A program made the translations under genes and the position numbers. Under the pieces are notes generated by a model that worked only from the letters and a program-made list of their open reading frames with translations, had not been told where the DNA came from and did not search any database. Shown piece after piece: positions 42,801 through 49,089 of a DNA stretch of 64,000 bases (positions are counted from its first letter, which is position 1; every line of letters starts with the position of its first letter). The DNA comes from Heligmosomoides polygyrus polygyrus (Eukaryota > Nematoda > Chromadorea > Rhabditida > Heligmosomidae), in the NCBI GenBank assembly GCA_947396885.1, contig OX377204.1, forward strand, positions 23,071,706 through 23,135,705, written 5' to 3'.

Positions 42801-43074
42801 TAAAGTCCCATTTGCGATTTAGCACCATATAAGGCCGATTTCAGTTTGGATTCGCTGTGCTACCATTCTAGCCTGTGCGCATTCCAGTATTCACTGCACA
42901 ATGATAATAATCACTGTTGATCCTTATCGCAGAGGTTACACAAAACTGCTGGTCAAGCTCAGCAGACGATATCTTCCTTGTGTGTTCAGGAGCAAAGAAC
43001 AGGACACGACTGTCGTCGTAGTGCACACATCGTCTCTTGCTTTTCGTAACCGTGTGGCTGTTGCAACTCGCTAA
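15322..43074 (+). CDS. Nematode serpentine (7TM) chemoreceptor gene, 8 exons
   Basis: Exons 15322-15480, 18641-18769, 23732-23910, 37452-37563, 37719-37880, 42540-42611, 42672-42756 and 42845-43074 join with matching phases into 1128 nt: 375 codons plus TAA. The product reads as a G-protein-coupled chemosensory receptor of the nematode sr/str type. TM1 is at ~15-36, followed by TPRSMRTY; TM2 ~55-75; TM3 ~120-142 ending IYRLYVVL; TM4 ~159-179; TM5 ~216-243; TM6 ~269-292; TM7 ~305-323 ending IIITVDPYRRG. These are family hallmarks; usual length is 320-360. Introns 1, 2, 3 and 5 (3.2, 5.0, 13.5, 4.7 kb) are full of transposons; introns 4, 6 and 7 are 155, 60 and 88 bp. The subfamily (srd-like or str-like) is uncertain. 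The weakest joints are the exon 3 limits: acceptor after ctcctcag, donor gtacga. Confidence 0.75.
15540..15822 (+). mobile_element. tRNA-derived SINE, copy A (diverged), in receptor intron 1
   Basis: Box A-like gaggagcgcagtcggaggag head and SINE body landmarks (cttgttcattgaccggccaccg, caaattcgcatttaaatcgcc). The tail is gcgccgtcccttatcctta. The box B region is decayed. Confidence 0.6.
16078..16503. repeat. Interleaved direct repeats in receptor intron 1
   Basis: ggcacgaaaatagcgga occurs at 16078 and 16343. A ~65-bp block with cacgaatttgaagctcgttt and atcgatattgatcaa occurs twice (16145-16207, 16270-16336). A ~41-bp unit (gtgcctggggactcagaag...) is repeated at 16422 and 16463. A related array is at 26.5 kb. 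16510-16895 shows nothing recognisable. Confidence 0.6.
16948..16973 (-). ncRNA. Hammerhead-ribozyme-like motif in Penelope tail
   Basis: The minus strand reads CTGAAGA, a short GAC...GTC stem, then GAAAC: the CUGANGA...GAAA hammerhead core with a weak stem II. Hammerhead motifs are known in Penelope-like elements. Stems I and III were not verified. Similar cores: 37029-37058 (+), 37995-38028 (-), 42242-42273 (+). Confidence 0.45.
17196..18470 (-). CDS. Penelope RT-GIY-YIG protein, N-terminally truncated
   Basis: The ATG-initiated frame runs 18389-17196 (397 aa); the open frame extends upstream to about 18470. RT blocks: FSANTSLYTNV (motif A, normally FDVTSLYTNV; the catalytic Asp is not present here), GLAMGQRLAPVLA (motif B) and YFRYFLDDCC (motif C, DD kept). 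The C-terminal GIY-YIG domain has YQIECLACNAKYIGETGRA then R-V-R-E-H, with the metal-site and catalytic Tyr, Arg and Glu positions visible. The end, ALEAFWIFTRNPVMNNRNEC, is typical of the family. It copies RNA at a nicked chromosomal target. A replaced motif A Asp and lost N-terminus make it inactive. It is antisense to the host receptor gene. Confidence 0.8.
   Translation of the reverse strand, partial: SVSLTFSANTSLYTNVQNDESLQALSEMLDLHVGNINTFGLSKAHIMILVKECLHCNVFKWSGSYYSQVRGLAMGQRLAPVLAVCFMSRIEQPVLDRSPLIFYFRYFLDDCCIVTSIQSEMDECFRLMNEQSQYIILTKETPNNGWLAYLNTQVKVSGEGMVSVKWYRKPSSKNIWIHARSAHPTAVKRAVVSSTAVGMCTGPSERQESLRQASDIATSNGYRVPSGHRRSHANSHDKSRVDKMPLILPFISDRVTAELRRAIVRTQLQDDVVLVNIPNDNIKRQLVRNRLYDQQCLSENCVICSSGRLGDCSKIGAIYQIECLACNAKYIGETGRALAVRVREHLSSKRRGLLTSPLGKHRIDAHNGNDFEVKCTILAVVGDISARRALEAFWIFTRNPVMNNRNECLSVTSDFLPLVPHCEL
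18641..18769 (+). CDS. Receptor exon 2 (TM2 and first extracellular loop)
   Basis: Acceptor ttgctttcag and donor gtaagg bound 43 codons, phase 0 to 0. HELIVCLLFTPVVFPPDLAA then GIGLLGNFHPCA resembles the P-rich TM2/loop of nematode receptors, including the loop cysteine. Confidence 0.7.
18770..19001. other. Intron 2 sequence, nothing recognised
   Basis: AT-rich spacer between receptor exon 2 and the foldback element. Confidence 0.4.
20600..20800. repeat. Dispersed GC-hairpin repeat (also 62795-63030)
   Basis: aacgtctggttgggggcttc then acccccaaaccccgagaata is shared with 62814-62858, and similarity continues through taggccttcttact...ttacagt. This is the same repeat inserted twice, in the same orientation. 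Confidence 0.6.
20801..21180. repeat. Degenerate C/T-rich short tandem repeat
   Basis: Loosely repeated 'ccccttcactggtcc' units with poly-C runs near 21020 and 21106. Non-coding. Confidence 0.6.
21482..21851 (-). pseudogene. 5'-truncated RTE 3' end with TTC-rich tail
   Basis: Minus-strand frame encodes the RTE C-terminus (MLRWTAGVTRMHRIRNDAIR, RLRWYGHVLRGEEDSVRKIG), matching the long copies at 33.5 and 41.7 kb. It ends in (GAA)n on the minus strand. The insertion, together with the adjacent palindrome, is flanked by gcaggatgtcggtgac at 21466-21481 and 21913-21928, a 16-bp target duplication inside a minisatellite unit. Confidence 0.75.
21852..21909. repeat. Perfect 27-bp inverted repeat, 4-nt loop, at RTE 5' junction
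   Basis: gcagcatcgtattttag... reads back from 21909 around ggaa. The outer gcagcatcg part matches the truncated RTE end, so this extra hairpin arose during insertion. Confidence 0.8.
22360..22502. mobile_element. MITE with TTA target duplication, copy 1
   Basis: aggccccctcagagttctgc inverted at the right end (gcagaactctgtgggggcct), flanked by TTA at 22357-22359 and 22503-22505. A 3-bp TTA duplication is characteristic of PIF/Harbinger. Copies 2 and 3 at 38302-38443 and 48854-49084. Confidence 0.7.
22507..22770 (-). mobile_element. tRNA-derived SINE, copy B, inside the hAT element
   Basis: Minus-strand order: head with aactgcgctactcccgc-type box A complement, box B ggttcggatttcccgcccag, body ttggtaccagactgtctc, tail gattgag...ctttatcct. 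Same family as copies A, C, D and E. Confidence 0.7.
23732..23910 (+). CDS. Receptor exon 3 (TM3)
   Basis: Acceptor ttctcctcag; 59 codons plus 2 nt; RNHWLLMTLCFIYRLYVVLC carries the TM3 end and YR motif. Donor gtacga (weak) leaves CT, completed by G of exon 4 to Leu. It starts about 20 bp after the end of the foldback element, so that insertion almost abuts the splice site. Confidence 0.6.
23995..24135. repeat. Fragment of an AT-rich inverted-repeat (MITE) family
   Basis: aattggaaactcttcatgtc, gacacttttgatatcaaacc and caaaatcaaaacggcctctt resemble one half of the element at 26040-26330. S copies also at 37240-37420, 59100-59290 and 61600-61770. Lies in receptor intron 3 just before SINE copy C. 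Confidence 0.45.
24150..24430 (+). mobile_element. tRNA-derived SINE, copy C, in receptor intron 3
   Basis: Clear box A (gcgcgtagcgcagtcggag), degraded box B (cctgtttcgaacttaccgcc), body ggcaccagacttgtctggga and tail gaatgacgctgtcctttttacc. Confidence 0.75.
24431..25500. other. Intron 3 sequence, nothing recognised
   Basis: AT-rich with a GC-rich patch at 24548-24700. No supported gene or repeat. Confidence 0.4.
25501..25641 (+). pseudogene. Possible second receptor-like exon remnant
   Basis: After a caccattag acceptor the frame reads ILRLIPLLSIQEALTSYLKK then AYPVNRVTLYYFPFTA and stops. The shape (end of TM4, charged second loop ending in a Y-P motif) resembles nematode receptor loops. Its phase does not fit between exons 3 and 4 of the receptor gene, so it may be a relic of a tandem paralogue or chance. 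Confidence 0.25.
25771..25819. repeat. Hairpin, 19-bp arms
   Basis: cgagtgagtatcgttactt inverted as agtaacgatactcactcg around an 11-nt loop. Confidence 0.7.
26040..26330. mobile_element. Diverged inverted-repeat MITE
   Basis: The left half (tttgatttcaaaagtcttaa, gatttgacgtgaaaatag) is mirrored in the right half (tttaagacttttgaaatcaa). No ORF. Related pieces at 24.0, 37.3, 59.2 and 61.7 kb. Confidence 0.5.
26522..26733. repeat. ~45-bp tandem repeat, ~4 copies
   Basis: gacgtgccgaacacgtcgg recurs at ~26592, 26627, 26670 and 26708 with variants. Preceded by the gaaaatagc motif also seen at 16.08 and 16.34 kb. Confidence 0.65.
30720..33897 (+). mobile_element. Full-length RTE retrotransposon, copy 1
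   Basis: 3.18 kb from ggtggcgatgtccgttcctc to a (GAA)n tail, flanked by the 18-bp duplication atttgtaggccgtcagct (30702-30719, 33898-33915). This defines both ends of the family and shows target-primed insertion into the palindromic element. Confidence 0.9.
30798..33859 (+). pseudogene. RTE endonuclease-reverse transcriptase, copy 1, two breaks
   Basis: The N-terminal part is an AP-type endonuclease (VDFCAVQETRWS, VIIVAGDLNGHVG). Then RT: motif A FLDLEKAFDRVPREV, B VGVHQGSALSPLLF, C LLYADDVMLA, D NVKKTEYL, E YLGSAIASDG. The C-terminus is the basic RLRWYGHVLR/RPRGRPKQRW tail. Expected single ORF is ~1000 aa. Breaks: a stop at ~31617-31619 where copy 2 has a serine codon, and a frame-changing insertion near 32440-32470. 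Both catalytic domains are otherwise intact, indicating fairly recent loss. Confidence 0.85.
34838..35000 (+). pseudogene. Penelope C-terminal fragment
   Basis: NDENGFEVKCSILAIEG then, after a frameshift, ETLEAFWILSRNPIMSNRNE parallels the end of the 17.2-kb Penelope protein. It begins immediately after the palindromic relic ends. Confidence 0.7.
35001..36700. other. Intron 3 sequence, nothing recognised
   Basis: No gene supported on either strand. Short GC-rich patch at 35000-35140, otherwise AT-rich. Confidence 0.4.
36715..37110 (+). mobile_element. Penelope tail (non-coding)
   Basis: ggctaaggcgcttggtggag, then the hammerhead-like cctcgaagacgacgg...gtcgaaac (37029-37058), ending cacctaaaaacctcgt. 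This mirrors 16900-17035 in opposite orientation. The open frame at 36694-37005 is not a gene. Confidence 0.6.
37240..37420. repeat. AT-rich MITE-family fragment upstream of receptor exon 4
   Basis: gacgctcgtttcaatttgga and aatttgacgtgaaaatgg match the 26040-26330 family. Ends ~30 bp before the exon 4 acceptor. Confidence 0.45.
37452..37563 (+). CDS. Receptor exon 4 (TM4 and second extracellular loop)
   Basis: Acceptor ttttcaacttag, donor gttagc. RFTVLCIYGVSITMAVPLLY then SRADAARYIAE. Phase 2 in, phase 0 out. Confidence 0.7.
37719..37880 (+). CDS. Receptor exon 5 (loop and TM5)
   Basis: Acceptor cacgttttag, donor gtaact; 54 codons, phase 0. FRPDIMFLLDRSFIIVMPK then TM5 (TILSIFVAFTVAYNVALILC...). 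A second frame is also open but lacks membrane character. Confidence 0.7.
37955..38240 (-). mobile_element. Penelope tail (non-coding)
   Basis: Minus-strand counterpart of 42.2 kb: ccgaaggcgacgac...gtcgaaagg at 37995-38028 and a terminal ccacctaaaaccgcttgg. Confidence 0.55.
38302..38443. mobile_element. MITE with TTA target duplication, copy 2
   Basis: aggccccacacacttctgcg inverted at the right end (cgcagaagtgtgcggggtct), TTA at 38299-38301 and 38444-38446. Confidence 0.75.
38865..42003 (+). mobile_element. Full-length RTE retrotransposon, copy 2, in receptor intron 5
   Basis: Starts ggtggcgatgtccg, ends (GAA)n; flanked by gtttatatatctt (38852-38864 and 42004-42016). Near-identical to copy 1 over the 5' kilobase. 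A further copy of the target motif lies at 38822. Confidence 0.85.
38943..41982 (+). pseudogene. RTE endonuclease-reverse transcriptase, copy 2, two frameshifts
   Basis: The endonuclease frame runs to ~39680, where one base is missing relative to copy 1 (gagtatgggaatcg versus gagtatgcggaatcg). The RT frame (595 aa from 39782) keeps motifs A-E including YADD. A second small deletion near 41527 separates the C-terminal RLRWYGHVLRGKEDSV tail. It has no stop at the serine site mutated in copy 1. Confidence 0.85.
42025..42365 (+). mobile_element. Penelope tail (non-coding), duplicated end
   Basis: ctccgaaagcgacaacaggg then tcgaaatgtcaggccg (42242-42273); the terminal segment (cgtaaatgaatattc...aaaaaccttgttggcaaag) is present twice in tandem, at ~42278 and ~42328. 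Confidence 0.6.
42540..42611 (+). CDS. Receptor exon 6 (third intracellular loop)
   Basis: Acceptor agttttcag, donor gtgtgc; 24 codons, phase 0. LSAKTLRIQRSLTYRLFIQ has the S-x-K-T...Q-R-x-L...Q pattern leading into TM6 of sr receptors. Confidence 0.7.
42672..42756 (+). CDS. Receptor exon 7 (TM6)
   Basis: Acceptor cattgttgcag, donor gtgagc; 28 codons plus 1 nt. INVPILCIMSPALILDVALF is the TM6 helix with its conserved proline. Confidence 0.7.
42845..43074 (+). CDS. Receptor exon 8 (TM7 and C-tail)
   Basis: Acceptor ccgatttcag. HSSIHCTMIIITVDPYRRG is the TM7/PYR signature. A basic tail of ~50 residues follows to TAA at 43072-43074. Confidence 0.75.
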
Positions 43075-43452
43075 CGAATGTGAAAGGACTACCTCAAGTA
43101 GCTCTTCAATAGCATTGTCGGAATATAAGGAAGACGGGCCAAGGGAAAGGGTGCCCTTCGAGCGCAGAGTTTAGGTTAGTCAAACGAGACCCCGCCGATC
43201 TGCAACTTTCCCCTCACGACCTAGAGCATGATCTTGGCGCAAAAGTTTGCATACAAATAGGGGTAGGCTGCTGCAGGGACAGTGTCTCATACTCCTTCTG
43301 CCAGGCGGGCTAAGCCGCCAATTTGAGGACCCGCTTGCCGTCTCGGACACGTTCTGCTAAGCCCCGCGTCGGAGGCACCACGTCCACTGGCCCGCCGCCT
43401 GAGCATACGCCAGGGTTCCAGTTTTTTGTTTTTGTCGTTCTGTTGCTTTGTA

Positions 43453-43458
43453 AATAAA
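43453..43458 (+). terminator. Candidate polyadenylation signal of the receptor gene
   Basis: AATAAA about 380 nt after the receptor stop and about 95 nt before RTE copy 3. The stretch 43075-43552 holds no other feature I recognise. Confidence 0.4.
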
Positions 43459-43553
43459 TATTTGTTGAAATCTGGCTTCTGACCGCACGACGTATCGAGA
43501 ACTCAGCTTACTTAGCTCAACGACATTTTAAACTACCCTGTCATCCGGCCTAT

Positions 43554-46500
43554 GGTGGCGATGTCCGTTCCTCCACGTGGTGCCACTGGAAACTGCTCTC
43601 TGGGAGCTAAGCTAATCGCGGACATTCGATTGCAGGCGACAGGCCCTTGTGACAGGCCGGCCTACGAAGACCCATGTCACATCACATGGTTGATGACGCT
43701 TAAGAAATTTTGAGATAGTGCTACGGCGTCCGCGGGAGCCGACGCGCACTCGCAAAGCCCGGCGAGTGTGGAAAGTATGCGAGGGTCCCTGATGCGAGGG
43801 CGGCATCGGGGGGCAACTGAGCTAGTCCGAAAGTCTCGCAACGTAGGCAAGACCCGCGTAGCAACGTTGAATGTGGGTACGTTGACGGGCCGCTCGTGCG
43901 AGTTGGTAGAAGCACTGGAGCGAAGAAGAGTTGATTTCTGTGCAGTGCAGGAGACGAGGTGGTCCTGCTGCAAGTCGAGGGACATTGGCCGTGGCTTTAA
44001 GGCCGTTTTGTGCGGCAGTCCCAGGACCACCAGTGGTGTTGGTATGATCGTCTCCGAACTTTTCCATGACGCGATTGCAAGCGTAGAACGTTTCGATGAC
44101 CGCTTGTTGAAGATTGTTGTCGCCGTAGAGGAGCGACGATGCCATTTCTTTTCTGCGCATGCTCCGCAGACAGGCTGTTCCGAGCAAACCAAGGACGAGT
44201 TCTTGTCCCTGCTTGATGAGAAAACAGCGGAAGTGCCGTCAGAAGATATGATTGTTGAGGCAGGTGACCTTAATGGTCACGTCGGAGCAACGAAAGACGG
44301 CTACAGCTGTCATGGTGGTTTTGGCTATGGGTCGCGCAACGCCGATGGTGAGCGTATACTTGAGTATGCAGACTCACATGACCTCACCATCGTGAACACC
44401 AAATTTAGAAAGCGTGACTCCCACCTCATCTCGTTTTATAGCGGGAACGCCAAAACGCAGATCGACTATGTCCTTGTTAGGCGTCGAGACCAAGGCCTTG
44501 TCACAGATGCGAAGACCGTGGCTTACGAGACGGTTGCCACACAAACCGCCCACTGATCTGCTCGCTGAAGATCACACCCCCGAGGTGTAAACATGTCGAG
44601 CGATGTGGGTCGGCTAGAATCAAATGGTGGCGACAGAAAGAGAAGGAAGCGGCAGTTATTTCTCGCATTCGGTTGCCGACAGTGACAACTGTCGACGAAA
44701 CCTGGAAGGACGCTACCGATGCGATAACTCGGGCTGCACGCCTTGAACTCGGCACAACGAAGCCTGGACGACGCTGGGTCGACAAGCAGGCATGGCTGTG
44801 GACTGATGATGTCAGAGAGAAAGTCCGAGAAAAGAAACTGCTCTATCATGTGTTTATCGGTGATAAAACAGTCCATAATTGGCGGAACTATCGAGAAGCA
44901 AAGAAAGCGGCAAAGAAGGCAGTGACCGCTGCTAAAGCCGCATACTACGCTGAAGTCAGCGAAAAAATGGAAACGCGCGATGGTGAGCGTTATCTTTACC
45001 GACTCACCAAAGCTCGCTGTCGCCAAGCAGAAGACATCGAGAAGTTCTTTGGCATTAACGACGAGAACGGTCACCATCTGATGGATCGTAAGAGGGCTGT
45101 GAAGCGATGGCACGACTACTTCGAGGAAATCTCGAATGTTGAATTTGAGCATCCTGCTATTCCATTCCCATCTCCTGTATGCGGTCTCGTTCAGAAGATC
45201 ACAGTGAGCAAAACCGAAGCAGCCCTGAGGAAGATGAAGTCAGGCAAAGCCACTGGTCCCGATGACCTGCCAGCCGACCTGTGAAAGTCGAAGGGCTCGT
45301 GCCCTGCTGACTGGCTGACAGAGTTTTTCAATCAGGTTGTTGCTGAGAAGAAAGTGCCTGAGAGTTGGTAGCAAAGCAGGACTACCCCGATTTGGAAGAA
45401 GAAGGGCAGCCTTGCGGACTGCGCTAGCTACCGCCCGATTCGCCTACTTTCACACACCATGAAAATCTTTGAGCGAATTGTCGATAGACGTATCCGGGAT
45501 GTCGTCCAACTTTCCACGAATCAGTGTGGTTTCGTTGCCGGCTGTGGGACGGTTGATGCCATACACTCCGTTCGTCTTCTGCTAGAGAAGCACCGCGAGA
45601 AACAGAAACCGGTGCATTTTGCCTTCCTGGACTTATAGAAGGCCTTCGACCGCGTTCCGCGAGAAGTTATATGGTACGCGTTGCGGCAACATGGTATCTC
45701 TGAAGAGCTTATTGAGTGGGTGCGCATTCTGTACTCTTGCCCAAGGAGTCGAGTGCGAGCGCCAGCAGGCACCTCGATTTCCCATCTCTGTAGGGGTGCA
45801 CCAGGGATCTGCGCTATCCCCACTGCTCTTCGTGGTCGTGATGGATGCTATCTCACGAGATCTCCAGATGGCGGTACCTTGGACGCTGCTCTATGCTGAC
45901 GACGTCATGCTTGCCTGCGAAGATAAAACCGAACTCGAGCGACAGGCACAGGAATGGTGCGATCGCTTGGCGTTGTTCGGACTCAAGCTTAACGTCAAAA
46001 AGACGGAGTACTTGACGACGGATATGAATGAGCTTGGATCTATCAAGATCAATGGTACTGACCTCTCACGAGTCACATCTTTAAGTATCTCGGGTCAGCG
46101 ATCACGTCCGATGGCAGCCTAAAGTTGGAGGTGAATGCGCGCGTAAGTGCAGCCTGGTCCAAATGGCGGTCGTTGACTGGGGTTCTCTGCGATAAGACAA
46201 TACCCGAGTACCTCATGTCGAAGGCTTATAGAACAGTCGTCCGCCCAGTAGCGACGTACGGTGCTGAGTGCTGGCCCGTGACGAGGGAAACTGAAAGCCG
46301 CCTCAGTGTAATGGAGACGAAGATGTTAAGGTGGACGGCCGGAGTAACGCGATTGGACCGCGTTCGCAATTACACCATACGACAAGGGTTCGGTGTCGTC
46401 CCGATAGCCGACAAGTTGCGCGAAGCTCGTCTACGATGGTATGGCCACGTCCTTCGCGCTAACGACGACACCGTCTGTAAGACTTGCCTGAATCTTGAAG

Positions 46501-46677
46501 TCCTTGGAAAACGGCCCAGAGGACACCCGAAGCAACGTTGGCTAGACACGTTGCACTTGGTCTTAAAGATAGCTAGTGTACATCCCGATCAAGCATTTGA
46601 TCGGGAGAAATGGCGTCACCACACGAGAAGAGCGGGCCCCGTCACCAAGCGGGACAAACGCTACTGAAAATGATGAT
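43554..46677 (+). pseudogene. RTE copy 3, older and decayed
   Basis: Same 5' end ggtggcgatgtccg and C-terminal tail, but with frameshifts and in-frame stops (~45281, ~45368; motif A reads LDL-stop-KAFDR at ~45636). The tail is a short gatgatg instead of (GAA)n and no target duplication is visible. Starts just past the receptor gene's candidate poly(A) site. Endonuclease frame 43768-44556; RT pieces 44673-45284, 45619-46122; C-terminus 46125-46667. Confidence 0.85.
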
Positions 46678-46972
46678 GTTCATAACTCAGCCAACTTTTC
46701 GAAAATCAAAAATTCTGTTCGGCCAAAAAATAGAACAAATATGCTCTCTGACCATATAAAAACTGATTTCCAAGAAAGGGGTCTTCATGCGGGGCGGGGG
46801 ATTCGATTTTCGGTACATAATTTTGCGAAATGGACCAGAAATTGGACCACCTGCCGCTCATGAAGACCCTCTTTTGGAAGTTTATTTTTACATAGCGAGA
46901 GAGGACTTTTCTTCTTGTTTTTGAAAAGCAGGCGTACTCTTCTAAATTCGAAAAACTTACCGAGTTATGAAC
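46678..46972. mobile_element. ~295-bp MITE with inverted ends
   Basis: gttcataactcagccaactt at the left pairs with cttaccgagttatgaac at the right; inner aggggtcttcatg/catgaagaccct also pair. Directly abuts the RTE copy 3 end. 46973-47240 shows nothing recognisable. Confidence 0.6.
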
Positions 46973-47249
46973 CTTTTTGTGAACGTTCAAGTTTATGCTA
47001 CGATGACGTTGGTGCAAAGTTGACCGGAAGTCGATTCATCCTGTACGATCCAGAAAATCATGATTTTTTCACTGCGCATTGACCAATACTTGGAAGTTTT
47101 TGTGGCAAAACTTTATTCGTATGGGATGGCTGGTTTGCTTCGGCTAAAAAATAATTTTTTCATGAAAAACATGCATTTCGCTTACGATCTATCCTAATCA
47201 TATCGTCATCGCAGTTCCGTCATCGCTCTTGTTTTTCTTTGCTGTATCA

Positions 47250-47520
47250 TGGAGGCACGACTGTCGCGTGCACCTGATACCAGGTTCCTGGTTCGGATTT
47301 CCCGCCCAGGCCAACCAAGCCTTCCATCCCTCCGGGGTCGGTGAATTGGTACCAGACTTGTCTGTGAAGGATAGAGCGCTGAATTGTTCCTGGCCACCGC
47401 AAGTCATTGTATGGCCAAATACGCATTCATGTCGCCTCCACGACATCCCGTAGAAGTAGAATGCGCTGGCGCATCCCAGAAGGGATTGAGTAACGCCGTC
47501 CTTTATCCTTTATCTTTATC
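47250..47520 (+). mobile_element. tRNA-derived SINE, copy D
   Basis: Best box B of the family (ttcctggttcggatttcccg); body ttggtaccagacttgtctgt and aatacgcattcatgtcgcc; tail gagtaacgccgtcctttatc. Box A end truncated or diverged. Confidence 0.75.
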
Positions 47521-48780
47521 ATGCACCGAGTTGGGGTTTATGAGCTTTATTTTCGTTTTTTATGTCGTTCCCTTAGGTTGGGAGAAAATTATTTCCATAG
47601 GGAAGTCCATCCTTCCTTTTTCCGCTCCATAATCAATTCGATGAACGCTTCAAAAAAATTAATAATGAAAGCACTTAAGTCGTCGTAAGAAAGTAATGCT
47701 CAAAATTTTATACAACACAATTTCAGAGCACAATTTCAGATGCAAACGTCGCTCCTTCACGTAGAACGATGTTCCCTGTCCATGACGTCCTGAAAAAAAC
47801 TGCATAAATTCTGAACATTGGTGATTGGAAGACTGCTACCAGAAAATCTTTATTTTGTAGTGTCGAAAAATAGCATTCAAAATTTTAAAGAATTTTATTG
47901 TGTTCTGAAAACATGGGTTGTTCAGGGAACCCGTTTCATTGTTCTCTTCAGTGCCGAAGCCGCACCTGAAAAGAAGAATTTATTAAAGAGTTCAAAACGC
48001 ACAGGAAACCTTTAAAAAATCAAGAAACACAAGAAAAGGGAAGGGGTCGTACGAATTCCGCTTCTGAGGGAGGGGTCGCGAATTTCCAGCAAATATCGAA
48101 CGTTGTGTTTTATCACTACGGCAGAGTATTTCCACGCTTGACCCTACCGTATGGATAAAACACACCACTGCCTTAAAACATTTTCAGTTTCGTACAGCAC
48201 AAAACGTTGTGTAGGGCTGACATCTAACCCAATCGGACTGAGCATGTAGTGATTTTTGCCTCAAATCCCTTCTTGGACAGCCTCAGCTGTTGTCCCATTA
48301 CATACGATAGAGCTTTTATTAAAGCTCAGGGGATGTGATTGAGGAGCATATGACGACGAAGGCACTTGACACTTTACTGCTGCCCGTCCCGGCTAGGATA
48401 GATCCGGGCTGTCATACATGATCACCCTCCCTCTCGAGTTGCGCCGGACGGAAAAATGGGTAAACTTTAAGTTTCTGAAGAAAGTATGAAAGCACCGTTC
48501 TATTCTGTCAAGGAGTGGTTCATACGGGTCTTGCAGCTAAGGGTGGTACACACAATGACTCCTAGATAGTAGATCTACTCCATAGCGTCTACGCAGCGAC
48601 GATGATAGAGACTCGCTTAACAATGCTAACATTATCACTACTTCTAAGGAAATGATCCGTTTGCTGATAAGCTCTGAAGAGGAGGTATGCTCCAGTTTTG
48701 TTATTTCCATTCATCTGGTTGGTTCTCAGAGAGAACTCAGCCTCATCATCAAGCAAGCTTGTGCTGAAATTTCACCAACA
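47521..48780. other. Intergenic sequence, little recognised
   Basis: No supported gene. Near 48385-48410 a short ccggctaggatagatccgg resembles one end of the 8596-8994 MITE. Confidence 0.4.
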
Positions 48781-48793
48781 TAGATTAATTACA

Positions 48794-48832
48794 ATGGGGA
48801 GGCTAATGTCTAAACAGGCTGCAAATGAGCCG
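48794..48832 (+). CDS. Candidate first exon (13 codons)
   Basis: ATG frame MGRLMSKQAANEP ends at a consensus donor (ccg|gtaagt), phase 0. A TTA-MITE sits 21 bp into the putative intron. It could be exon 1 of the coiled-coil gene at 55.4 kb, but no connecting exons were found. Confidence 0.25.
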
Positions 48833-48853
48833 GTAAGTTCTTTGAAACTGTTA

Positions 48854-49084
48854 AGGCCTCCGCACACCTCTGCGGCGAACGGCGGGCCGCGAACGGCGAA
48901 AAAGATGAGTCATCCCATTCAGCGGCGGCCGCCGGCGCGATGAACGGCATTACTCATCGTCTGCGGGCGCAAAAGGGAGAGCGCAGACAGACTCTCACGG
49001 CAGCTGGGCTCGCCGCCGGCGCGTCTCTGCCCTATCCTTAACCATTGCGGTGAGCGACGTTGCCGCAGAAGTGTGTGGGGACCT
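48854..49084. mobile_element. MITE with TTA target duplication, copy 3
   Basis: aggcctccgcacacctctgc at the left and gcagaagtgtgtggggacct at the right, TTA at 48851-48853 and 49085-49087. Longer interior than copies 1 and 2. Confidence 0.65.
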
Positions 49085-49089
49085 TTAGA

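Noticed and set aside
43300..43553. Solo LTR before RTE copy 3
   Set aside because: Has AATAAA and a plausible end, but no partner or duplication. More simply the receptor gene's 3' UTR.
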